From Rosenbergiella australiborealis (GTDB lineage Bacteria > Pseudomonadota > Gammaproteobacteria > Enterobacterales > Enterobacteriaceae), in contig NZ_JABBFO010000010.1 of assembly GCF_018494035.1 (NCBI RefSeq), positions 1 through 64,000 on the forward strand: a DNA stretch of 64,000 nucleotides, read 5' to 3'. Below are positions 52,528-59,260 of this stretch, one piece after another (positions within the stretch are counted from its first letter, which is position 1; the number at the start of each line of letters is the position of its first letter). Made by a program: the position numbers and the translations under genes. Below the pieces are notes generated by a model. The model ran no database searches. It was given only the letters and a program-made list of their open reading frames with translations, and was not told where the DNA came from.

Positions 52528-53538
52528 ATGATGTTGCAAGCAATTTGGCTCACTCACTCAACGGGCTCTCCCATCTCGGCAAGCACAGAGATTGAAGCGT
52601 CTGCACTGACGCATTTTCCGGTCACGGTTCGTGTCCTTTATTCATCATTGAATTACAAGGACGCGCTGGCTATTTGCGGTAAAGCTCCCGTAATACGTCA
52701 ATTTCCACTGGTTCCAGGGATCGATATGGTGGGAGAAGTGATAGCCAGCCAACTCCCGAACTGGGCTGTCGGCCAGCAAGTCGTAGTCACTGGCTGGGGA
52801 ATTGGTGAGCAGTATCATGGCGGATTAGCCGAAATTTTTTATGCCAAACCCGAATGGTTGATGGAGCTTCCCCCACAATTATCTGCTATCGATGCGGCGG
52901 TCATTGGTACCGCAGGGCTCACGGCAATGCTTGCGGTACTGCAACTTGAGCAACAAGGGATCACTCCCGAACGTGGCCCAATCGCTGTCAGTGGTGCCAG
53001 CGGTGGAGTGGGCAGCTTTAGTACTTGGATTCTAGCGAAGCTCGGCTATGAGGTTGTGGCGATTACCGGTGATTGTCAGGCAACCGAGTATTTGGTGGAG
53101 ACATTAGGAGCCACCTCGCTATCCCCGCGCGCTGAATTTTCTGAGCCGGGAAAAAAATTACTCGCTGAACGCTGGGCCGGGGCGATCGATTGCGTGGGAA
53201 GTCACACGCTCGCGAATCTGCTTGCCGCAACACAACGCAATGGATGTGTTATCAGTTGTGGTATGGCACAAGGACTGACATTAGATACCAGTGTTGCGCC
53301 TTTTATTCTGCGCAGTGTTCGCTTAGTAGGCGTAGACAGTGTCTACTGTGAAACTGCACAGCGCCAAGCTGCTTGGCAGCGTTTTAGTACATTACTCAGC
53401 GAAGAAGCACTGCCTATTCCCTACCAAACTATCGACCTTGATCAGGTTATAGAAAGCGCCGAAAAGCTGTTGGAAGGGAATAACCGTGGACGTACTATTG
53501 TTGCGTTGGCTAAGCCCTACTCTTTACCGTGCCAGTAG
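52528..53538 (+). CDS. acuI: YhdH/AcuI-type quinone oxidoreductase (probable acrylyl-CoA reductase)
   Basis: Zinc-free medium-chain dehydrogenase of the YhdH/YhfP family, which reduces acrylyl-CoA with NADPH in characterised members. YSSLNYKDALAICGKAPV, FPLVPGIDMVGEV, GIGTAGLTAMLA-like (IGTAGLTAMLAVLQLE) and the nucleotide loop SGASGGVGSFSTWIL are visible. 336 residues, somewhat longer than E. coli AcuI (324). In E. coli the gene lies near accBC; here it stands alone and its 3' end overlaps the convergent reductase gene by 22 bases. The precise substrate is inferred. Confidence 0.85.
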   Translation: MMLQAIWLTHSTGSPISASTEIEASALTHFPVTVRVLYSSLNYKDALAICGKAPVIRQFPLVPGIDMVGEVIASQLPNWAVGQQVVVTGWGIGEQYHGGLAEIFYAKPEWLMELPPQLSAIDAAVIGTAGLTAMLAVLQLEQQGITPERGPIAVSGASGGVGSFSTWILAKLGYEVVAITGDCQATEYLVETLGATSLSPRAEFSEPGKKLLAERWAGAIDCVGSHTLANLLAATQRNGCVISCGMAQGLTLDTSVAPFILRSVRLVGVDSVYCETAQRQAAWQRFSTLLSEEALPIPYQTIDLDQVIESAEKLLEGNNRGRTIVALAKPYSLPCQ

Positions 53539-54311
53539 GCCACCGCCCTGACTAATTCCGGTGAACAGCCGCGTTGTTGAATAAAATAGTCACTTAAGTT
53601 TTTAACCGCTTTACCTTCCCCGGTTACCCAAACAAAGTAATCGTCTGTTGGGAAAGATAACGATTCGGTCAGCGTGATAACTTGCTCAATATTGGCTGAG
53701 TCGATCATATCCCCTTCAATACAGTGTAACTCGTGTCCGCCCAGTAATTCCCCTAAATAGGCGTCGATTACATGGCGGTCAGCAAATGCAATAAGTTTTA
53801 TATGATTGGCGCTGACTGTACTCAGTCTTCGTTTCATGGCGGGTAAGCCAGTCTCGTCAAAAATATAAAGCTGTTCTGCATAGTCGCCAGGAATAACAAG
53901 CGATCCGCGAGGGCCAGCGATGGTGAGTAAGTCCCCCACCGCGACGTGTTCAGCCCATTCACTGGCAAGCCCTTTTTCATGACGATAAAAATCAATCGTC
54001 AAAGAGCCTTTTCCATCAAACGCTAAGGGGGTGTAATCTCGTGACTCAGGGCGTTGATTTTCAGGCCAAACAATCCCTTCTTCACTGATGGTGGGGAGTA
54101 TCGGCGCGCGTTGTCCCGTCTCAGGAAAAAACAATTTAATGTGATCATCACTGCCTGGGGAATCAAAGCCTGCCAGCGCCTCTGACTGAAAAGTAACCCG
54201 CCAGAATTGACCCGCCACCTGTTGTTTATCACTGACCGTTAACGTCCGAAATTTCAGTTCATTACGTACACGATGGGGTATTTTTTTCCCCGAACTTAAG
54301 GTGTTAGACAT
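53517..54311 (-). CDS. Siderophore-interacting protein (NADPH ferric-chelate reductase)
   Basis: SIP/YqjH/ViuB-family flavoprotein that reduces ferric siderophores in the cytoplasm to release iron. The FAD-binding domain has ESRDYTPLAFD and GDLLTIAGPRGS; the NAD(P)-binding SIP domain includes YIFDETGLPAMKRRL and YFVWVTGEGKAVKNL. 264 residues against 254 for E. coli YqjH. A Fur-like box is 55 bases upstream, so iron-responsive control is likely. No siderophore transporter lies beside it. Confidence 0.9.
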   Translation of the reverse strand: MSNTLSSGKKIPHRVRNELKFRTLTVSDKQQVAGQFWRVTFQSEALAGFDSPGSDDHIKLFFPETGQRAPILPTISEEGIVWPENQRPESRDYTPLAFDGKGSLTIDFYRHEKGLASEWAEHVAVGDLLTIAGPRGSLVIPGDYAEQLYIFDETGLPAMKRRLSTVSANHIKLIAFADRHVIDAYLGELLGGHELHCIEGDMIDSANIEQVITLTESLSFPTDDYFVWVTGEGKAVKNLSDYFIQQRGCSPELVRAVAYWHGKE

Positions 54312-54365
54312 AGGTTCTCCTGATTAATTATGAGGTAAGTTTACTGCTGGATCCCGAACATTAAT

Positions 54366-54384
54366 AGTAATAATTCTTATTATC
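54366..54384. promoter_or_regulatory. Fur box upstream of the ferric reductase gene
   Basis: Read on the minus strand, GATAATAAGAATTATTACT matches 14 of 19 positions of the Fur consensus GATAATGATAATCATTATC. It lies where the promoter of the leftward siderophore-interacting protein gene is expected. Confidence 0.65.
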
Positions 54385-54519
54385 ATGTTACTAAGATTTA
54401 TCTCGATTTACACAACCCACTTAGCATAGGAACGCCGATGCCCCAACGCCAACGCTATAGTGTAAATAAAATGTGTCTCGGGGATCTCCGCTCAGGACAG
54501 GCTAACAACTCTTGATTGA

Positions 54520-54529
54520 CTATACTTAA
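54520..54529 (+). promoter_or_regulatory. Possible sigma-S type -10 element of treF
   Basis: CTATACTTAA matches the sigma-S extended -10 core (CTAYRCTTAA), about 50 bases before the treF start codon. E. coli treF is partly RpoS-dependent, which fits; there is no strong -35 hexamer. Confidence 0.45.
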
Positions 54530-54579
54530 TGAATTCACCAATGGGTGATCCTGCCCATATGTTAAGGAGGCGATGAGCT

Positions 54580-56244
54580 ATGTCGCGACAATCAAAAGAA
54601 CAATTCACTGAAAATAATGGCAGTGTTTACGACGATGGTCATCATGATACACCGCAAGAACTTGGTTGGTTGAGCAATGACGATAACCATGAACCAGAGC
54701 CTGAGTATATTGCGGGGATGCCTTCGGCAGATGCCCTGACACCGTCTGATCGCTACTTAGAATTATTTGAAGATGTACAAAGCCAATACATTTTCGAGGA
54801 CAGTAAAACCTTTGCTGATTGCGCACCCAAATACGATCCTGTCGATATCCTTATTCTGTATCGTAAGCTCACCCGCCGGTCACAAGATTTCTCCCTCCAC
54901 CAATTTGTGAAAGATCACTTTCACTTACCCGAGGAGAGTCATAATTATGCACACGATGAGAATGAAAAGAGAACTCTCCGTCAGCATATTGATGCCCTGT
55001 GGCCCATTATGATTAGAGACCCGCAGAGTTATCACCCCAATACATCGTTACTTCCCTTACCGAAGCCTTATGTTGTACCGGGAGGACGTTTTACTGAGGT
55101 CTACTATTGGGATTCTTACTTTTCTATGCTGGGGTTGGCAGAAAGTGGAAACCTCGATCTGATCAAAAATATGACAGATAACTTTGCATGGTTAATTGAG
55201 AAATATGGGCATATCCCTAACGGTAATAGAACTTACTATCTTAGTCGGTCACAACCGCCTGTGTTTGCGTTAATGGTCGAATTATGTGAATCCGTCAATA
55301 TTGTCGGCTCTGAGCAGTACCTGCCCTACCTTATCTCTGAATATCACTATTGGATGGATGGATCAGGATCATTAAATGCCCATCAGGCTTTTCGGCATGT
55401 GGTAAAGATGTCTGATGGATCAATGCTTAATCGTTACTGGGATGACCGCGATACACCACGCGATGAATCGTGGCGCGAAGATATTGAAACGGCATCCTCT
55501 TCTAACAGACCGGCAAAAGAAGTTTTTCGTGATTTACGGGCTGGCGCTGCTTCCGGCTGGGATTACTCTTCCCGCTGGCTACGAGATCCTACCCGACTCG
55601 CCAGTATCCGAACTACGCAATATATACCTATCGATCTCAATGCCTTGCTCTATAAACTGGAGGTTACTATTGCAACCCTCGCCGAGAAAGCAGGGGAAAC
55701 GTTAACGGCACGCGCCTGGGAGAAAAAAGCGAAAGAGAGACTGACTGCGATCAATCGATGGTTATGGGATGAAGAGAATGGCGTTTTCCGTGACTATGAT
55801 TGGTGTAGACAGCAGTTTGGGTTGTTCAGTGCCGCAGCACCGGTCACCTTATTTACCGGGCTCGCTACGCCCGAGCAAGCTGCACGTATCGCGCAGCAAA
55901 TTAATGAGCAGCTTCTTGCCCCCGGTGGACTTCTCACAACAACTATTGAGAGCGGTGAACAATGGGACAAACCTAATGCCTGGGCCCCTCTACAATGGAT
56001 GGCTATTCAGGGATTAAAAAAATATGGGCACTTCGATCTCGCAGAAGAAATTGCGATTCGCTGGCTGACGACCGTTAATAAAGTATTTAAAGAAAATCAT
56101 AAGTTAGTCGAAAAATATAATGTGATGAATGAGTCCAACGCACACGGCGGTGGCGGTGAATACCCACTACAAGATGGATTTGGTTGGACTAACGGTGTGA
56201 CGCGATGCCTGATCAGTGAGTATGGTCATCTGCTCAACAAATAA
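54580..56244 (+). CDS. treF: Cytoplasmic trehalase
   Basis: GH37 trehalase hydrolysing cytoplasmic trehalose to two glucoses. Both trehalase signatures are present: [16 protein letters not shown] (around residue 170) and [18 protein letters not shown] (around 465). There is no signal peptide; an acidic N-terminal extension of about 60 residues precedes the catalytic barrel, as in TreF (E. coli 549; here 554) and unlike periplasmic TreA. The ATG follows a strong AAGGAGG. It adjoins a LEA-like gene, suggesting a desiccation/osmotic role. Confidence 0.95.
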   Translation: MSRQSKEQFTENNGSVYDDGHHDTPQELGWLSNDDNHEPEPEYIAGMPSADALTPSDRYLELFEDVQSQYIFEDSKTFADCAPKYDPVDILILYRKLTRRSQDFSLHQFVKDHFHLPEESHNYAHDENEKRTLRQHIDALWPIMIRDPQSYHPNTSLLPLPKPYVVPGGRFTEVYYWDSYFSMLGLAESGNLDLIKNMTDNFAWLIEKYGHIPNGNRTYYLSRSQPPVFALMVELCESVNIVGSEQYLPYLISEYHYWMDGSGSLNAHQAFRHVVKMSDGSMLNRYWDDRDTPRDESWREDIETASSSNRPAKEVFRDLRAGAASGWDYSSRWLRDPTRLASIRTTQYIPIDLNALLYKLEVTIATLAEKAGETLTARAWEKKAKERLTAINRWLWDEENGVFRDYDWCRQQFGLFSAAAPVTLFTGLATPEQAARIAQQINEQLLAPGGLLTTTIESGEQWDKPNAWAPLQWMAIQGLKKYGHFDLAEEIAIRWLTTVNKVFKENHKLVEKYNVMNESNAHGGGGEYPLQDGFGWTNGVTRCLISEYGHLLNK

Positions 56245-56267
56245 AAAAAGCCTCCTGATGGAGGCTT
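56243..56267. terminator. Terminator between treF and the LEA-like gene
   Basis: GCCTCC (56250-56255) and GGAGGC (56260-56265) close a TGAT loop. Read leftwards the stem runs into seven T residues (complement of 56243-56249), giving a strong terminator for the convergent leftward gene; rightwards the tail is only TTGATC. Confidence 0.85.
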
Positions 56268-56293
56268 GATCAGAAAAACGGAGAAGCGGGAGC

Positions 56294-56764
56294 TTAGTTA
56301 GTGCTATCAGAAACTGATTTTTTTGCACTGGCCGCGGCATCTTTTGTTTTTTGCCATGCGCTGCTCGCACCTTGCTTAGTGCTATCTACGCCCTTAGAAG
56401 TCACTTCTTTGGTTTTATTCCAGCCTTGGGTTGTGCCTTCTTTGGTTTTGTTCCAGCCTTTAGTCGCGCCTTCTTTAGTCTTGTTCCAGCGGTGCTCAGC
56501 ATTTTCCTTCGCTTTAGTGGTGTTGCTGTTGTCACCCTGTAGGCGATGTTTCGCCTTGTTAACATTTTCATTGAGACGATTTTTAGACTCAGTCGTCGCT
56601 TCAGAAGCACGATCTTGCGCTTTTTGAGATGTCTCAGACGCACGATTTTGTAGCTGCTGAGTTTTCTCCTGTAGCTGCTCAGTAGGCGTTGGCGTGGTGT
56701 CAGCAAAAGCATGAGAAGCCAAAAACGTCATTGAAAGGGCAGCAGCAGTAAGTGTCTTTTTCAT
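56294..56764 (-). CDS. Exported LEA-like protein of ten 11-residue repeats
   Basis: I do not recognise a named family member. The ATG at 56764 follows AAGGA and starts a signal peptide (MKKTLTAAALSMTFLASHAFA, cleavage before D22). After a short Thr/Pro linker the mature chain from residue 39 to 148 splits exactly into ten 11-residue units (for example NKTKEGATKGW, NKTKEGTTQGW, NKTKEVTSKGV), rich in Lys, Glu, Thr, Ala and Gln with no cysteine, then an 8-residue tail. An 11-residue period of this make-up is the mark of group 3 LEA (LEA_4) proteins, which fold on drying. 156 residues in all; likely periplasmic. Neighbouring trehalase supports a water-stress theme. Confidence 0.85.
   Translation of the reverse strand: MKKTLTAAALSMTFLASHAFADTTPTPTEQLQEKTQQLQNRASETSQKAQDRASEATTESKNRLNENVNKAKHRLQGDNSNTTKAKENAEHRWNKTKEGATKGWNKTKEGTTQGWNKTKEVTSKGVDSTKQGASSAWQKTKDAAASAKKSVSDSTN
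56387..56485 (-). repeat. Three near-identical 33-bp tandem repeats
   Basis: Residues 94-126 of the LEA-like protein are encoded by three consecutive 33-base units that each spell NKTKE plus six variable residues. The close DNA identity between units suggests recent duplication, and the tract could expand or contract by recombination. Confidence 0.8.
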
Positions 56765-56800
56765 CTTATTCAATCCTTGTAAGTAGTAATACCTGTTAAA

Positions 56801-56829
56801 AACATAGCAACCAAATTAAAAACTGACAA
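56801..56829 (-). promoter_or_regulatory. Promoter of the LEA-like gene
   Basis: On the minus strand TTGTCA (56829-56824) and TATGTT (56806-56801) are separated by 17 bases, a good sigma-70/sigma-S layout placing the start about 30 bases before the ATG. Confidence 0.55.
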
Positions 56830-57183
56830 GTAATTAGGTTTAAAACGGAATATTCTTATCCACCTTCCCTGTCCAAGGGACCGATGACTCGCTTATTGAA
56901 CATAATTATTAATAGAAACATTAATAAAAAAATGCAAAGTATTTATTTAAAAAACTCATAAAAATAATGCTTAACAACTAGGAAATTAACTTATAAAAAG
57001 AATAATATATGAAACAATCCTATTTTAAGAGTTTTTTAAATTTGCATATGGAAGATAGAGAGAAAGCCTGACATAATCGACACAATCTAATTTAAAATTA
57101 AGAGGAAAAGCTCGCTACATTAATAATTCATTGCTAATAAAACAACCTACACTTAACTTTAACCGTGATGATTATGGTGTTAT
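56830..57183. other. AT-rich boundary region
   Basis: About 350 bases of strongly AT-rich non-coding DNA between the LEA-like gene's promoter and the RcsA-like gene. Base composition drops visibly here, marking the left edge of the variable region. I see no tRNA gene, integrase or direct repeat that would define an insertion point. Confidence 0.6.
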
Positions 57184-57792
57184 ATGAATAACAAGGAATA
57201 CGTTCGTTCTATAGCTATCATTGATACGTGCAATTTCACTAAGATTGCAATTGAATCAGTCTGCCAGCAAATTTCTAATAAAATATTAGTATTACGTTTT
57301 AATTCAGTACAAGAACTAATTCAACACCCTCAACGCTCTCAGGTCGATCTCGTGTTCTATGATACGCTAACGACTAATAGTATTATTATTGATCCCGAAT
57401 TAGACATAAGAAAAATTAGAGATAATATTAATGGTGTAAAAATTTGTATCTTCTCAATACTCCATCAATTTATGTCAATAAAAAGCGCAGATTATGAAAT
57501 TGATAAAAGATTATCATTAGAGGACTTCAATTTTTTTACTCGTATACTCTGCCAAGATGATGGTGAAAGATGTAAGAGAAACTACAGTGTCGTTTTTTAC
57601 GATAGAATCAACTTATCTAAAGAGCAAGTCTCTTTACTACGTGGTTATCTATTGAACCTCAACACCAAAGATATTGCCGATATTTTGCAATGTAACCTAC
57701 GAAAAGTCTATTTCTATCGTGAAGGTACACTAAGAAAAGGAAAAAATAGACCTAGTTTTTATAAGGATATTGGGAGACTCATCAATCCTTAA
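57184..57792 (+). CDS. RcsA-like LuxR-family transcriptional regulator
   Basis: 202 residues with the layout of RcsA: an N-terminal degenerate receiver-like domain (SIAIIDTCNFTKIAIESVC, then VDLVFYDTLTT) without the phospho-acceptor pattern, and a C-terminal LuxR-type helix-turn-helix at about 145-190 (LSKEQVSLLRGYLLNLNTKDIADILQCNLRKVYFYREGTLRKG). RcsA partners RcsB to control capsule genes; this protein is divergent enough that only the fold and family are inferred. It faces the leftward surface-glycan operon tail to tail and ends in a strong terminator. Low GC and codon use suggest transfer. Confidence 0.7.
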   Translation: MNNKEYVRSIAIIDTCNFTKIAIESVCQQISNKILVLRFNSVQELIQHPQRSQVDLVFYDTLTTNSIIIDPELDIRKIRDNINGVKICIFSILHQFMSIKSADYEIDKRLSLEDFNFFTRILCQDDGERCKRNYSVVFYDRINLSKEQVSLLRGYLLNLNTKDIADILQCNLRKVYFYREGTLRKGKNRPSFYKDIGRLINP

Positions 57793-57794
57793 TG

Positions 57795-57840
57795 CGCTAA
57801 AGGCTACGTTATATTAAAAGCGGAGCCTTTAGCGTTTTAT
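57795..57840 (+). terminator. Terminator after the RcsA-like gene
   Basis: CGCTAAAGGCT (57795-57805) and AGCCTTTAGCG (57824-57834) form an 11-bp perfect stem followed by TTTTAT. Confidence 0.88.
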
Positions 57841-57857
57841 ACTAATATCTACTGGCC

Positions 57858-58109
57858 TTAACGTGGTGACTTAATAAACCAGCGTAAAGAGTTAGAATAT
57901 AACTGAGGGGATTTTATCACCTTCCCCTCTTCAACCAATTGTAAAAGTAAACTCCGTGTCACATAGATGCTTGAATCGCAGCGATCTGAAATATCTCGTG
58001 TTTTTGGCCAGAAATCCAAATCGGGTAACTGTCCCTTCTGTATCATCGAATGAGTATATTTTTCACAAAGTTCAGACACAGCATTTAATACTTCATCTTT
58101 TTTAGTCAT
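57858..58109 (-). CDS. Small winged-helix protein (PapI/FaeA-like)
   Basis: 83 residues, not assignable to a named gene. The C-terminal two-thirds (TRDISDRCDSSIYVTRSLLLQLVEEGKVIKSP then LRWFIKS) reads as a winged helix of the sort found in the PapI/FaeA regulators of fimbrial phase variation, with an N-terminal helix before it. It is last in the leftward operon, 26 bases after the acyltransferase gene, behind a GGAGATATC-type ribosome binding site. It may be a local regulator or a DNA-binding antirepressor. The assignment rests on fold resemblance only. Confidence 0.55.
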   Translation of the reverse strand: MTKKDEVLNAVSELCEKYTHSMIQKGQLPDLDFWPKTRDISDRCDSSIYVTRSLLLQLVEEGKVIKSPQLYSNSLRWFIKSPR

Positions 58110-58135
58110 TTGATATCTCCATTATCATTAAATAA

Positions 58136-59208
58136 CTATTTAAATATATAACTTTTCATTAGCGTGGATATTTTCTCTTCAACCTTTATGCAAAAAAGAT
58201 AGCTAATACACCAAGAAAAGAGTAAAGATAAAAAAAACAGATTAAATCTAGCATTAAAAGAATCGAATACCTGCTCTCCAAATGTTAGCTTTGAAAGCTC
58301 TATTAGTGAAAAGATTACTGCCATATGCAGTAAATAAATGGAATAAGATATCCTCGCTGTGAACGAAATAAAATTAGGGACGGATATTTTATCTATATCA
58401 AATATTTTTATACAGTATATAAAAAAAATGAGTGCAGGGATAAGCATCAGTCCTATATGCATATCATCAGTGAAATTAATTAACCTCCACTCTACAATTA
58501 TTGATAAAAATGAAATCAACATTAACAAAATAAAAATAATATGTTTAGTTCGTGTGAGTAAAAGTATTAAAGAATCATAATAAAAGGCAAGAAAATAGCC
58601 TATTATAAACTCCACAATAATGGGATTAGTGGAGAAGTTAAACCACGCAATTATATTCCCATTAACCTGTAACCCTAGAGTTTTAAAACAGTATTTAATA
58701 GAAATAATAGCCATTAAAATAACAATAACGACTAATTGTCTATATCTATTGAAAAACAGACTCAATGAAACTATTAGGTAAAAAAAAACTCGTAGTTCAA
58801 TGTCCATCCCACATCTACAACAGGTGAACCATAGACGGGACTGCCTGAATCAGATTGAGGAAAAAAAAGTAGACTTTTAACCAACACTGAAAAATCAGGA
58901 TAAGTTGAAAATAAAGTTTTTTGAGTTATTACGTAACCTATAGTGATAATAAAGTAGGCAGGATAAATGCGTATCAGTCTTGACAAAATGTATTTTAGTA
59001 AACTAGATAAAGACCCTTTTATTTTTCTTGTAGTATGGCATGCTAAAAAACCACTGATAATAAAAAAAATATCAACGCCAATATAACCTTTACGTAAAAT
59101 TGTCGACTCTAAGGGATGCACAAACCAACTGTAGTGATAGAGAACGACTGCGATTACCGCAAAACCTCTCAGAAAGGCTACCGCTGATAGGGTTGTTCTA
59201 TCATTCAT
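58136..59208 (-). pseudogene. Membrane O-acyltransferase (acyltransferase 3), frame broken at a T9 tract
   Basis: Acyltransferase_3 proteins add acetyl or other acyl groups to surface polysaccharides. The 5' part (59208 leftwards, 144 residues) has the start LSAVAFLRGFAVIAVVLYHYSW with the conserved Arg14 and His25 and GYIGVDIFFIISGFLA; it ends in VGWTLNYEFFFT and a stop. The rest (to 58136, 8 or so transmembrane segments) continues in another frame. At the junction the coding strand has nine T residues (complement of 58780-58788). One more T restores WTLNYEFFFYLIVSL, the usual family sequence, and a 357-residue protein. This may be phase variation, slippage-rescued expression, real inactivation or a sequencing error. 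Confidence 0.85.
58780..58788 (-). repeat. Homopolymer T9 tract at the acyltransferase frameshift
   Basis: Nine consecutive A on the plus strand, nine T in the coding sense, sit exactly at the position where the acyltransferase reading frame breaks. Tracts of this length are prone to slipped-strand mispairing and to RNA polymerase slippage. Confidence 0.9.
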
Positions 59209-59260
59209 TTTTAAATCTACCTTATATCTAATAGAGGGTTCCCCCTCTATTAGAACTTTA

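Noticed and set aside
56301-56712. Open frames on both strands across the LEA-like gene (for example at 56301-56627 and 56401-56712)
   Set aside because: They arise from the repeat periodicity of the LEA-like gene; they lack ribosome binding sites and the signal-peptide frame is clearly the coding one.
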